DNA of 64,000 bases from Mesorhizobium shangrilense (GCF_040537815.1 NZ_JBEWSZ010000001.1:1116001-1180000); one strand, 5' to 3'; numbered from the stretch's first letter, positions 25,837-35,094 are shown. Notes: generated from the letters alone by a model not told the origin. Translations and numbers: made by a program.

Positions 25837-26763
25837 GTGAGGGGCAAGGCCATAACGATGATCGGCATCGCCGCCGTTTTCGGCGCGATCTCGATCTTTG
25901 CCGCCGATTTCTGGGTCAAGAGCCAGGCCAGGACCGGCGCCGAGGAAAGAACGGCGTCGATCGCCGCTCCGGAGACGCCGAAGGTCGAGTTCAAGACCAT
26001 CGTGGTGGCGAGTGCTCCGTTGCGCTACGGCATGCCGGTGGAGCGGGGACAACTGGCCGAAATCCCTTGGCCGCAGGACTCCCTGCCGCAGGGCGCATTC
26101 GCCACCGTTGATGCGCTGATGGCTGACGGCAATCGTGTCGTGCTGTCGCCGATTGAAATCAACGAACCGCTGCTGCTCGCCAAACTGTCGGGACCGAACG
26201 GCCGCGCGACGCTTTCCAACATGCTGTCGCCCGGAATGCGGGCGGTGACCATCCGCACCGACGAAATCGCTGGGGTTGGCGGTTTCGTCACACCCGGCGA
26301 CCGGGTCGATGTCGTTCTGATCCGTGACGCCGGCGAAATCCAGGAAGTGGCCAAGAACGCGCAAGGGGCGGCGGGATCGACCATCACCTCGGAAATCGTC
26401 GTGGCCGACGCCAAGGTGCTGACCGTCGGGCAAGGCGCCGACGTGCGCCAGACCACGCCGCAAATTGCCAATTCCGTGACCATCGAGGTGACAACGGAGG
26501 GAGCCCGCAAAGTCGCGCTTGCCCGCACCGTCGGCACGCTGTCGCTGTCGCTTCGCTCGGCCAGCGACAGCATTGTCGGCAAGGACGGGGTCACCACCAT
26601 CTCAGCCTTTGGCGGATCGGTCGCCTCCGGTGTCAAGGCGACCGCTGTTACGGTGTTCGACGCTGTGGCCAAAGAGCCCGAGGGTCCAAAATTCAAGAAG
26701 ATCATCGTGACCCGCGGCACGCAGGTCGAGGAATACCAGGTGCCTTCGCGGGACCAGAAATAG
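25837..26763 (+). CDS. cpaB: Flp pilus assembly protein CpaB
   Basis: A 308-residue CpaB/RcpC protein, a periplasmic component that assists the secretin of tight-adherence pili. It has one N-terminal membrane span (about 8-26), an SAF domain (KTIVVASAPLRYGMPVERGQL) and the CpaB core with GMRAVTIRTDEIAGVGGFVTPGDRVDVVLI. The GTG start at 25837 is chosen for AGGGG seven bases upstream; ATGs at 25780 and 25747 are in frame and cannot be excluded. It is the first gene of an operon running to 33143 or beyond. Confidence 0.9.
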   Translation: MRGKAITMIGIAAVFGAISIFAADFWVKSQARTGAEERTASIAAPETPKVEFKTIVVASAPLRYGMPVERGQLAEIPWPQDSLPQGAFATVDALMADGNRVVLSPIEINEPLLLAKLSGPNGRATLSNMLSPGMRAVTIRTDEIAGVGGFVTPGDRVDVVLIRDAGEIQEVAKNAQGAAGSTITSEIVVADAKVLTVGQGADVRQTTPQIANSVTIEVTTEGARKVALARTVGTLSLSLRSASDSIVGKDGVTTISAFGGSVASGVKATAVTVFDAVAKEPEGPKFKKIIVTRGTQVEEYQVPSRDQK

Positions 26764-26794
26764 AGGCCGGCATGTACCGGACAGGGACGAGACA

Positions 26795-28240
26795 ATGTTG
26801 GCGCTGATCATGCATGGGATGACGAAACGACTGCGTCTGGCGCGCGCCCTGGCGATAGCGGCTTCGCTTGCCGCTGCCGGGATGCTGGCTGTTGGCGCGC
26901 CAGCCCGGGCGAGCAATGACATTGTCTATGTGTCGTCGACCAAGAATGCGTCGGTCAAGGTGGCCAAGGGCAAGCCGAAGACCATCATCACCAGCGCCGC
27001 CTTCTACCAGATCGTGATCGGCGACCCCGACATCGCCAACGTCAACCCGTTGACCGACAAGTCCTTCTACGTGCTCGGCAACAATCTGGGCACCACCGGT
27101 ATCGCGCTGTTCGACGAGAAAAAGCAGCTGGTGGGCACCATCGACATCGAAGTCACGCTCGATACCGACCAGCTGGCCAGCACGATCCGCGCCGCCGTGC
27201 CGGACGCCAACATCAAGGTCGGTTCCGCCAATGGCCGCGTCGTGCTGTCGGGCGACGCTGATGATGCCGTTGCCGCCGACAAGGCAAACAAGATCGCGAC
27301 GCGCTTCTCCGGCAAGGAAGAGGTGATCAACTCCGTCAACATCTCGTCGTCGCAGCAGGTCCAGCTCAACGTCCGCTTCGTCGAGATCAACAGGCAGGCG
27401 GGACAGCAACTGGGCGCGAAATACGCCGCCAATTTCGCCTATGGACTGGGTGGGCGCAGCGTCCAGATCGATCCGGGTACTGTTCCGGCCGCGGGCACCG
27501 GCGAAATCATCGGGCGGTTGCTGTCGAACGGCGTTTCGATCGACATTGCAATCCAGGCACTGGAAAACAAAGGCCTTGCGCGACGGTTGGCCGAGCCGAA
27601 CCTGATCGCTCGCTCTGGCCAGACGGCAAGCTTTCTCGCCGGCGGCGAGTTTCCGATCCCTGTTTCCGAGGACAATGGCAAGATATCAGTCAGCTACAAG
27701 AAATATGGCGTCAGCCTGGATTTTACACCGACCGTTCTGAAAGACGGGCTGGTCAGCCTGGACATCGCACCGGAAGTCTCCTCGATCGACGCATCGGCTT
27801 CCTACAATATTGGCAATATCTCGGTTCCAGGGTTCATCGTACGCCGCGCCAGGACGTCGGTGGATCTGAAGAACGGCCAGAGTTTCATGATCGCCGGCCT
27901 GCTGCAGGACCAGAACGATATCACGACATCGCGCATTCCTGGCCTTGGCAAACTGCCGGTGCTCGGCTCACTGTTCTCCTCGAAGTCCTATCAGCGACGT
28001 GAGACCGATCTGGTCATCATTGTCACGCCCTATCTGGTCAAGCCGGTCGACCCGTCGAAAAAGATGGCGGAGCCAACCGACGGCACGCTGCCGCCGAGCA
28101 ACGCTGACTATTTTCTCAACAACACGGACGAAGTGAAGGCGTCCGACGCCAACCGATCGCTGGCAATGGCGAGCGGAAGTGTCGTGCAGCCGGCCACTGT
28201 CACCACCGTCGGTCATTTCCTCGACCTGCCGAAGGATTGA
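26795..28240 (+). CDS. cpaC: Type II/III secretion secretin CpaC (RcpA)
   Basis: The outer-membrane secretin through which the pilus leaves the cell. The 481 residues comprise a signal peptide (about 1-40, ending near APARA), a pilus-type N domain (KNASVKVAKGKPKTI, then SFYVLGNNLGTTGIALFDE), a BON-like domain (about 115-180), and the secretin beta-barrel domain with LIARSGQTASFLAGGEFPIPV, RRARTSVDLKNGQSFMIAGLLQ and RETDLVIIVTPYLV. Three possible ATGs (26795, 26810, 26819) leave the start open by up to eight residues. It follows cpaB by 31 bases. Confidence 0.94.
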   Translation: MLALIMHGMTKRLRLARALAIAASLAAAGMLAVGAPARASNDIVYVSSTKNASVKVAKGKPKTIITSAAFYQIVIGDPDIANVNPLTDKSFYVLGNNLGTTGIALFDEKKQLVGTIDIEVTLDTDQLASTIRAAVPDANIKVGSANGRVVLSGDADDAVAADKANKIATRFSGKEEVINSVNISSSQQVQLNVRFVEINRQAGQQLGAKYAANFAYGLGGRSVQIDPGTVPAAGTGEIIGRLLSNGVSIDIAIQALENKGLARRLAEPNLIARSGQTASFLAGGEFPIPVSEDNGKISVSYKKYGVSLDFTPTVLKDGLVSLDIAPEVSSIDASASYNIGNISVPGFIVRRARTSVDLKNGQSFMIAGLLQDQNDITTSRIPGLGKLPVLGSLFSSKSYQRRETDLVIIVTPYLVKPVDPSKKMAEPTDGTLPPSNADYFLNNTDEVKASDANRSLAMASGSVVQPATVTTVGHFLDLPKD

Positions 28241-28244
28241 AGCC

Positions 28245-28514
28245 ATGCGCGGGATCTCGAGATCGAGCATCGCCTTGCTGCTGGCCGGCCTCGCCGGCGG
28301 TTGCACCAGCGACGACTATCAGCGCACCGAGGGGCCGACCTTGGCTGCCGGCAATGCGCAGGCAGCCAACACCGTCGTGCAGATGGTCGACCCGTGGAAA
28401 TACGGCGTCCAGAACACGAAGCTCCTGGTGCCGGCAAAGCGTGACGCTCCAGCGACCGGCGGCACTGACCCGGCGGCTGCTGCGAAAACGTCACAATCGA
28501 CCGCAAGCGACTGA
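28245..28514 (+). CDS. Small predicted lipoprotein in the cpaD position
   Basis: An 89-residue protein with a signal sequence ending LAGLAGGC, a passable lipobox with Cys20, followed by a mature part of about 70 residues (core GNAQAANTVVQMVDPW) and a low-complexity Ala/Thr/Ser tail. It starts four bases after the cpaC stop, exactly where many tad loci place the pilus lipoprotein CpaD. It is far shorter than the CpaD proteins I know (about 200 residues or more). It may be a reduced CpaD-like or separate outer-membrane factor. Confidence 0.72.
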   Translation: MRGISRSSIALLLAGLAGGCTSDDYQRTEGPTLAAGNAQAANTVVQMVDPWKYGVQNTKLLVPAKRDAPATGGTDPAAAAKTSQSTASD

Positions 28515-28575
28515 TTCATTGGCGACTTATTTGATTGACGAGTTCAATCGGCGACTGACCTGACGGGCTGACAGA

Positions 28576-29790
28576 ATGGCAAGTGGAACCAAATCCAGGA
28601 AGATCCTGCTCGTATCGACCGACAGGGCCTTTCTCCAGGACACGCGGACGGCATTCGCCGCCTCCGAAATCATCCAGCTTTCGACGGTCGAAAAGTCAGT
28701 CACGGAGTTGCGCGGCGAGATCCAGGAAACCGACTTCGGCGCCATCATCGTCGATATGGATGCCGCTAGGCTCGAGCACGTCGAGTCGCTGCAGCGCATC
28801 ATGCGTCGGTTGGAGGGCCGGGTGCCTGTCGTCGTCGTCACCCAGGAGTTCAACGCGGCGGCGGTGCGCATACTGGTCCAGCTCAAGGTCGCCGATTTCC
28901 TCGTCAAGCCGATCACCACGGCCGATCTGGTTCGTTCCGTTATCCGCGCGCTGCAGGGACCCGGACGCGAGGAAAACACCGAATCGCAGATCTACACCTT
29001 CATGCCGGCCGCCGGCGGCGTCGGCACCACGACGCTGGCGCTGCAGACCGCCTTCCAGCTGCATCACTCGGTGACGCGGGGCGCCTCCACCTGCGTGGTC
29101 GACCTCAATTTCCAACAGGGCGCCTGCGCTGAATATCTCGATCTCGAGCCGCGCTTCGACATCACCGAAATCGAGAACCAGCCGGAGCGTCTCGACCGGC
29201 AATTGCTCGACGTGATGCTGTCCAAGCATGCGAGCGGCCTTTGCGTGCTGGCGGCGCCGACGCATCCGTCGGAGATGCGCTCGTTCAAGACCGATGTCGT
29301 GGTGCGCATGCTCGATCTGGTCTCGGCCTATTTCGACAATGTCGTCATCGACATGCCGCGCACCTGGTTTCCATGGACGGAGACGGTTCTGCTCGGTTCC
29401 AACAAGCTTTACATCGTCGCCGAGATGACGGTGCCGTGCCTTCGCCATACGCAGCGGCTGATCCAGGCTGTCTACGAGACCGCCGGCAAGGAGGTGAAGC
29501 CCAACGTCATCGTCAACCGCTTCGAGCAGAAGATGTTCGACAACGGCATCAAGCAGGCCGACGTCCAGGAGATCCTCGGCGAGCATTTCGTCGGTGGCAT
29601 CGCCAACAACTATCGGCTGGTGCGCGAGGCGGTGGATCGCGGCGTACCGCTGCACGAGATCGATCCGAACGCCAATGTCATCAACGATCTGAAGAAGATC
29701 ATCCTGCCCGAGGAGACGCTGGCGACAACAGCGAAGTCACGCTCGCTGTTTGGCATCAGCAAAGGACTGTTTCGGAGGAAAGCCGGATGA
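28576..29790 (+). CDS. cpaE: Pilus assembly ATPase-like localisation protein CpaE (TadZ)
   Basis: A 404-residue CpaE/TadZ protein, which places the pilus machine at the cell pole. Residues 9-125 form a receiver-like domain with Asp60 in IIVDMDAA and FLVKP (108-112). The rest is a MinD/ParA-like domain. Its P-loop reads AGGVGTTT (146-153): the Walker-A lysines are missing, as known for some TadZ proteins, so ATP hydrolysis is doubtful. The last four bases overlap cpaF as ATGA. Confidence 0.92.
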   Translation: MASGTKSRKILLVSTDRAFLQDTRTAFAASEIIQLSTVEKSVTELRGEIQETDFGAIIVDMDAARLEHVESLQRIMRRLEGRVPVVVVTQEFNAAAVRILVQLKVADFLVKPITTADLVRSVIRALQGPGREENTESQIYTFMPAAGGVGTTTLALQTAFQLHHSVTRGASTCVVDLNFQQGACAEYLDLEPRFDITEIENQPERLDRQLLDVMLSKHASGLCVLAAPTHPSEMRSFKTDVVVRMLDLVSAYFDNVVIDMPRTWFPWTETVLLGSNKLYIVAEMTVPCLRHTQRLIQAVYETAGKEVKPNVIVNRFEQKMFDNGIKQADVQEILGEHFVGGIANNYRLVREAVDRGVPLHEIDPNANVINDLKKIILPEETLATTAKSRSLFGISKGLFRRKAG

Positions 29791-31208
29791 GCAGCCGTTT
29801 TTCCACCCTGCAGAACCGCGATGCGCGTCCCGCGCGTCCCGTGGATCCGGCACCTGTCGCGCATCATGCCGTCGTCATCCCGACAACCCGCAAGCATGTG
29901 CCGGCAAAGCCGGAAGCAGCACCCGCGAAGAACGCCAACAAGGTGCTCGATGCACGCGTGCGCATCCACAGGATGCTGCTCGAGGAAATCAACCTCGTCG
30001 CTCTCGAGCGGTTGCCCAAGGATGAGATGCGCCGGCAGGTGCATGAGTTCGTGTCGGAAAAGACCCGCCAGGAGCGCATGGCGATCAACACCGCCGAACT
30101 CGATGCGCTGGTCGACGACATCGTCGACGAGATGGTCGGCCTCGGTCCGCTGGAGCCGCTGCTGAAGGATCCGGATATCAACGACATCCTGATCAACGGC
30201 CACCAGAACTGCTTCGTCGAAAGAAGGGGCAAGCTGCAGCAGGTCAACATTCCATTCAAGGACGAGGCGCATCTCCTTAGAATCATAAACAAGATCGTGG
30301 CCGCCGTCGGCCGTCGCGTCGATGAATCGCAGCCGATGGTCGATGCGCGCATGCTGGACGGCTCGCGTTTCAATGCCGCCATTCGTCCGGTCGCCGTGGA
30401 CGGGCCGCTGGTGTCGATCCGCAAGTTCTCGAAGAACAAGCTTGGCCTGCACAAGCTTGTCGAGTTCGGCGCCATCACCCAGAACATGGCCGAAGTCCTG
30501 GCCGCAGCCGTGCATGCCCGCAAGACGACGATCATCTCGGGGGGCACCGGTACCGGCAAGACGACGATGCTCAACGCGCTGTCGGCATTCATCCCGGAAG
30601 ACGAGCGGCTGATCACCATCGAGGACGCCGCCGAGCTCCAACTGCAGCAGCCGCATGTCGCGCGCATGGAGACGCGGCCTGCCAACATCGAAGGCCATGG
30701 CGAACTGAAGCAGCGCGATCTGGTCAAGAACGCGCTGCGCATGCGACCCGACCGCGTCATTCTTGGTGAGTGCCGCGGCGAGGAAGCGTTCGACATGCTG
30801 CAGGCGATGAACACCGGCCATGAAGGGTCGATGGCGACGATCCATGCCAACACGCCGCGCGACGCCATCTCCCGCCTCGAACAGATGCTCGGCATGACCG
30901 GCATGCCGATGACGGTGCAGTCGATCCGCAGCCAGATCGCCAGCGCGCTCGACCTGATCGTGCAACTGACACGCCTGTCGGACGGCAAGCGCAAGGTGAC
31001 CAGTGTCGCCGAGGTGACCGGCATGGAAGGCGACGTCATCCAGATGCAGGAGATATTCCGCTTCGTGCGCACCGGCATGGAGGCCGACGGCAAGATCCTC
31101 GGTCATTTCGAGGCGACCGGCATCCGCCCGCGCTTCCTCGAGGATCTGCGTGCCATGGGCATTGAGTTTCCCGGAAAATATTTCGAACCCGGCCGGCCGC
31201 AGGACTGA
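29787..31208 (+). CDS. cpaF: Pilus assembly ATPase CpaF (TadA)
   Basis: The secretion ATPase that powers Flp pilus assembly. In 473 residues it has a variable N-terminus (1-50), the helical N domain with GLGPLEPLLKDPDINDILING, Walker A GGTGTGKTT (252-260), the Asp box, Walker B in RVILGECRGEE and the His box HEGSMATIHANT. All catalytic elements appear intact. ATG 29787 overlaps the cpaE stop and is preceded by GGAGG, which settles the start against a longer ORF. Acts at the inner membrane with TadB and TadC. Confidence 0.95.
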   Translation: MSSRFSTLQNRDARPARPVDPAPVAHHAVVIPTTRKHVPAKPEAAPAKNANKVLDARVRIHRMLLEEINLVALERLPKDEMRRQVHEFVSEKTRQERMAINTAELDALVDDIVDEMVGLGPLEPLLKDPDINDILINGHQNCFVERRGKLQQVNIPFKDEAHLLRIINKIVAAVGRRVDESQPMVDARMLDGSRFNAAIRPVAVDGPLVSIRKFSKNKLGLHKLVEFGAITQNMAEVLAAAVHARKTTIISGGTGTGKTTMLNALSAFIPEDERLITIEDAAELQLQQPHVARMETRPANIEGHGELKQRDLVKNALRMRPDRVILGECRGEEAFDMLQAMNTGHEGSMATIHANTPRDAISRLEQMLGMTGMPMTVQSIRSQIASALDLIVQLTRLSDGKRKVTSVAEVTGMEGDVIQMQEIFRFVRTGMEADGKILGHFEATGIRPRFLEDLRAMGIEFPGKYFEPGRPQD

Positions 31209-31210
31209 CG

Positions 31211-32176
31211 ATGTTCAGCGGATTCAGCGCCATCTACGTTGTCTATGCCACTGCGGCGCTCACCGGCATCATGATCGCCGAGGCGTGTTACCTGCTCTAT
31301 GCCGGCCGTAGCGACAAGCGCACCGCCATCAACCGGCGCATGAAGCTCCAGGAAACCAAGATCAGCCAGGAACAGGTGCTGCTCCAGTTGCGCAAGGAGC
31401 GCGGCATCGATGCAGACACATCGCTGTTTTCACTGGACAGGTTCCACGCGCTGCGCACGCAGTCGGGCATGGTCATGCCGCTGGCGAGATTCCTGATGAT
31501 CACTTCGGGCGTGGCGCTTGGCCTGGCTTTGGTCGCGATGTGGTACGGCCTGCCAATGCTGTTCGGCCTCATCCTGTTCGTCGTCCTGTTGCCAGTCGTG
31601 CCGGTGATGACAATGCGTTTCAAGCGGGGCAGACGATTGAAGCGGTTCGGCATGCAGCTTCCGGAGGCGCTGGAATTGATCACGCGCGGACTGAAGGCTG
31701 GTCATCCGGTTCCCGTGGCCATCGCCATGGTGGCGCGCGAAATGCCCGACCCGATCGGCACCGAGTTCGGCGTCATCGCCGATGAGGTGACCTATGGCTC
31801 CGACCTGGTTTCGGCCTTGAATTCCCTGTTCGAACGAGTCGGCCATGAGGATCTGCCGCTGTTTCTCACCGCCGTGTCGATCCAGACAAGCTCAGGGGGC
31901 AATCTGCGCGAGATCCTCGATGGGCTTGCGCTGACAATCCGCGAGCGCGGCAAGCTGCGCCGCAAGGTGCGGGCGATCTCCACCGAAGGCCGCATGTCGG
32001 CCTATATCCTGACCGCCGTGCCGGCGCTGCTGTTTGCCGCCATCATGGTGCTGATGCCGCAATTCTACCGAAGCGTCTGGGGCGAAGCGAAGACCTGGTA
32101 CCTGCTTGGCGGCTCGATCGCCTGGCTGATGCTGGGCAACGTCATCATGTTCAAGATGTCGAACTTCCGGTTCTGA
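31211..32176 (+). CDS. tadB: Tight-adherence inner-membrane platform protein TadB
   Basis: A 321-residue type II secretion F-domain protein. One N-terminal span (about 10-32), a soluble stretch, two central spans (about 90-130), the T2SSF cytoplasmic domain with FGMQLPEALELITRGLKAGHPVPVAI, and two C-terminal spans give the usual TadB shape. It forms the platform that couples CpaF to the pilus. The ATG is two bases after the cpaF stop and one base separates it from tadC. Confidence 0.92.
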   Translation: MFSGFSAIYVVYATAALTGIMIAEACYLLYAGRSDKRTAINRRMKLQETKISQEQVLLQLRKERGIDADTSLFSLDRFHALRTQSGMVMPLARFLMITSGVALGLALVAMWYGLPMLFGLILFVVLLPVVPVMTMRFKRGRRLKRFGMQLPEALELITRGLKAGHPVPVAIAMVAREMPDPIGTEFGVIADEVTYGSDLVSALNSLFERVGHEDLPLFLTAVSIQTSSGGNLREILDGLALTIRERGKLRRKVRAISTEGRMSAYILTAVPALLFAAIMVLMPQFYRSVWGEAKTWYLLGGSIAWLMLGNVIMFKMSNFRF

Positions 32177-32177
32177 C

Positions 32178-33143
32178 ATGAACAGCGTGATCGAATTCGT
32201 TGCCTCGCTTGCCCCGACCTCGCCGATGCCGGTGGCGGTCCTGTTGCTGTTGTTGGGTGGTGGCGCCGTGACCTGGCCGCTGGTCACGGCAAAGGGCGAC
32301 CGCAACGACCTCAAGCGCCGGCTCAAGATCGAGGACAGCCGGATGGTTGAGAAGGCCGAGCCGGCACCCAGGAAGAATCCCGGCGCGGTGCGCGAGAAGG
32401 CGGTCAAGCGCGCCCAGGAATTCTACGCCAAGAGCGACCCGGAGAATGTCGCCCGCCTGCGCTTGAAACTCATCCAGGCGGGCTACATGGAGCCGCGCGC
32501 CGTCGGCCTGTTTTTCCTCATCCGTTTCGCGGCCCTGGTTGGCGGTGCGATCGGCGCCTTCCTGGTCAACCGATGGATGGCGAGCGCGGATGCAACGATG
32601 ACCAGCCGCTGGACCTTCGTCATCCTGTCGGGAGCGGCCGGCTATTTTCTGCCCGGCCTGGTGCTGACCCAGAAGGTTCGCGAGAAGATGCGCGAATACC
32701 GCAATGGCTTTCCCGACTTCATGGACCTGATGATCGTCTGCTCCGATGCCGGCATGAGCATGGAAGCCGGTATCGAACGCGTGTCGAAGGAGCTTGCCAG
32801 AACCTATCCCTCACTCAGCCAGAACCTGCAGCTTGTGTCGCTTGAATTGCGGGCCGGCCGCAGTCTCGACGATGCGCTGAAGGCGCTCGGCGATCGTCTC
32901 AGCCTGGACGAGGTTCGTTCCTTCGCCACGCTGCTGCAGCAGTCTAAGGAACTCGGCACGAGCCTTTCGGGCGCACTGCGCGTTTTTTCCGATGAAATGC
33001 GCCACAAGCGCATGTCGCTGGCGGAGGAAAAAGCGCATGCTTTGCCGGCTAAGATGTCGGTGCCGGTGGTGGTTTGCATCCTGCCGGTGGTGCTGATGAT
33101 CGCGGTCATTCCGATCATCGTCAAAATGACATCGATGCACTAA
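32178..33143 (+). CDS. tadC: Tight-adherence inner-membrane platform protein TadC
   Basis: The partner of TadB, also 321 residues with a T2SSF domain (FPDFMDLMIVCSDAGMSMEAGIERVSKEL). Spans are near residues 12-35, 115-160 and 285-315, with a charged linker (about 40-85) rich in Lys and Glu. Its C-terminal FSDEMRHKRMSLAEEKAHALPAKM stretch is typical of TadC. It starts one base after tadB and ends the tightly packed part of the operon, with 128 bases before the next gene. Confidence 0.92.
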   Translation: MNSVIEFVASLAPTSPMPVAVLLLLLGGGAVTWPLVTAKGDRNDLKRRLKIEDSRMVEKAEPAPRKNPGAVREKAVKRAQEFYAKSDPENVARLRLKLIQAGYMEPRAVGLFFLIRFAALVGGAIGAFLVNRWMASADATMTSRWTFVILSGAAGYFLPGLVLTQKVREKMREYRNGFPDFMDLMIVCSDAGMSMEAGIERVSKELARTYPSLSQNLQLVSLELRAGRSLDDALKALGDRLSLDEVRSFATLLQQSKELGTSLSGALRVFSDEMRHKRMSLAEEKAHALPAKMSVPVVVCILPVVLMIAVIPIIVKMTSMH

Positions 33144-33271
33144 GCTCAGAAGTTAATGCGCTCTTTGCACGATCTCAAAATTTTGGAAGTGTTTCGGCAC
33201 TGAAGCTTAATCGCTCTCCAATACTGTGCCCTTGAACAACGACCTGGTAAATCGGGCGATCGGGGCAGGGC

Positions 33272-33742
33272 ATGCGTCACAGAGTTTTCTCGGCAATGGC
33301 CGCGATGGCGACCATCTTGATGGTAACCGGCTGTTCGGCCAGCGACGTCGACAAGACCAAGACCACGGCCATCCCGCCGGTAGCCAAAGACGTCAGCACG
33401 TCGGATTTGGCGCAGGGCAAGGTGCAATTCCGCGAGGCCAACTACGGTCTCGCCGAACAGCATTTCCGCAAGGCGGTGGAGTTGAAGGCCGACAATGCCG
33501 AAGCCTGGATGGGGCTTGCAGCTTCCTACGATGAGCTTGGCCGCTTCGACTTCGCCGATCGCGCTTATGACCAGCTGCTGAAAGTTGCCGGGCGCAAGCC
33601 GCGGATCGTCAACAATATGGGCTATTCCCAACTCTTGCGCGGCAACCGCAAGAAGGCCGAGGCGCTCCTGCTGGAGGCCAAGGCTGGGATGAAGGACCCC
33701 GCGGTCGTCAATGCCAATCTGGCGCTTCTGAACAAGGGATGA
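33272..33742 (+). CDS. TPR lipoprotein, TadD-like
   Basis: A 156-residue lipoprotein. The signal sequence ends in the good lipobox VTGC (Cys21). The mature part has tetratricopeptide repeats, seen as YGLAEQHFRKAVELKADNAEAWMGLAASYDELGRFDFADRAYDQLLK and a third unit NNMGYSQLLRGNRKKAEALLLEAK. TadD is the TPR lipoprotein of tad loci, and the position after tadC fits. It is shorter than typical TadD proteins and may have its own promoter in the 128-base gap. Confidence 0.82.
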   Translation: MRHRVFSAMAAMATILMVTGCSASDVDKTKTTAIPPVAKDVSTSDLAQGKVQFREANYGLAEQHFRKAVELKADNAEAWMGLAASYDELGRFDFADRAYDQLLKVAGRKPRIVNNMGYSQLLRGNRKKAEALLLEAKAGMKDPAVVNANLALLNKG

Positions 33743-33904
33743 TCATCCGATCTTGACGGCATGTGTCGTGTTTCCGCGAGATGGCGTCGACGCTTTGTAA
33801 ACCTTGACCGAAGTTTGGTGCGGAAGACCGGATGAAAGCGGTTTGCGCGCACGCCGGCTTACCTAGAATGCCGCGAACGATCCCCAAGAGGCCGCTGCTT
33901 ACGC

Positions 33905-35080
33905 ATGTTGGATTTCAGTTCGCTCCTGCTCGCGGCGGCGCTGTCAGGCGCGTGCCTCAGTGGCACGATGTTCGCGATCTGGTTCACCGCGCCGCGGGCA
34001 CGCTTTGTCCTGACGATGGCATGCGGCATACTCGTGCTTGTCGCGCATGTCGTCCTGTTCTGGCTGTACGCCAGGGACCCCAGCCCCTTGCTGTGTCAGG
34101 CGGTGCTGGCGCTGCTCAACATCGGCTTTCTCGTCGTTTGCCTGTCGGCCATGCAGTATCTCGACGTCCGCGACTACAGGCGCGCCGTCTTGCCCGGCTT
34201 GGTCGTGCTGGCGGCCAGCGCCGGCGCGACCATCCTCGGCTTCGACGGCATCGGTTTCATCGTCAGTTACACATTGGTAACGGCGCTGCTCGCGGCAATA
34301 GGGGCACTGTTCTGGGTCAATGGTGGTGGCCATGATCGACGGATTCTGCTGGTCGTTTCAGCCCTGAGCGGTGTCTGCGGCTTGTCCTTCGGACTGTGCG
34401 GCGCGGTGCTTCTCTTGAAGGGGCAGTGGGTGCTGGGTGCTGCGCCAGACAATTGGGCCGAACGGCTGAATTCCGTGGTCTCGGTCGCCTGCATGACCGG
34501 GCTGGGCGCCCTGACGCTCTCCCTTCATCATTTGCAGGCGCAGATCGAGCTGAAGGCTGAGACCATGACCGATCCGTTGACCGGACTCATGAACCGACGT
34601 GCCTTGACATCATTTTACGGCGAGCGTGCTTTCGGGCCGTTCATGTCGATCGCCATGTTCGACCTCGACCATTTCAAGAGGACCAACGATGTCTTCGGTC
34701 ATCCCGTCGGCGACCAGGTTCTGTGCCGCTTCGCCGCTGTCATCAAGAAGTATACCCGGACCGGCGTCGATGCGTTTCGATTGGGCGGCGAGGAGTTTGC
34801 AATTGTCATGTCGCGAATGACGCCGGAGAGAGCGTACGATATCGCGTGCAAGATCGGCGTCGCTTTCGGTGCTGAAGTCGTTGCCACCAAGCTTGGACCG
34901 TTGCGCAGCACCGTCAGCGGCGGCATCGGCTTTGGCCGTCCTGACGGTGCCGTGCTCGATGAAATGCTCGCCGAAGCCGACGTGGCGCTCTATGCGGCGA
35001 AGCGCGCCGGGCGAAATTGCGTGATGTCTTCGAAAACTGGCAAGGCCGACCCTGTCGGGCCGGCCTTGCGCTCCGCCTGA
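33905..35080 (+). CDS. Membrane-bound GGDEF diguanylate cyclase
   Basis: Makes cyclic di-GMP from two GTP. The 391 residues have about six membrane spans (residues 5-215) forming an uncharacterised sensor, then a GGDEF domain starting at TDPLTGLMNRRAL with FDLDHFKRTND and the active site RLGGEEFAI. The inhibitory-site RxxD is not kept: the arginine is at the right distance, but the aspartate position holds valine. So product inhibition may be weak. It lies after the pilus locus on the same strand, where c-di-GMP control of attachment would make sense. Confidence 0.92.
   Translation: MLDFSSLLLAAALSGACLSGTMFAIWFTAPRARFVLTMACGILVLVAHVVLFWLYARDPSPLLCQAVLALLNIGFLVVCLSAMQYLDVRDYRRAVLPGLVVLAASAGATILGFDGIGFIVSYTLVTALLAAIGALFWVNGGGHDRRILLVVSALSGVCGLSFGLCGAVLLLKGQWVLGAAPDNWAERLNSVVSVACMTGLGALTLSLHHLQAQIELKAETMTDPLTGLMNRRALTSFYGERAFGPFMSIAMFDLDHFKRTNDVFGHPVGDQVLCRFAAVIKKYTRTGVDAFRLGGEEFAIVMSRMTPERAYDIACKIGVAFGAEVVATKLGPLRSTVSGGIGFGRPDGAVLDEMLAEADVALYAAKRAGRNCVMSSKTGKADPVGPALRSA
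35040..35069 (+). terminator. Hairpin at the 3' end of the diguanylate cyclase gene
   Basis: GCAAGGCCG (35040-35048) pairs perfectly with CGGCCTTGC (35061-35069); an inner CC/GG pair shortens the loop. It lies inside the last codons and reaches within a dozen bases of the stop, between convergent genes. There is no T-run, so termination is a guess. Confidence 0.4.
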
Positions 35081-35094
35081 TTGCTCGGGGAAGA

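Noticed and set aside
29610..31106. Minus-strand ORFs of 400-500 residues opposite cpaE/cpaF
   Set aside because: cpaF has all ATPase motifs on the plus strand; the opposite ORFs are His/Asp/Val-rich shadows.
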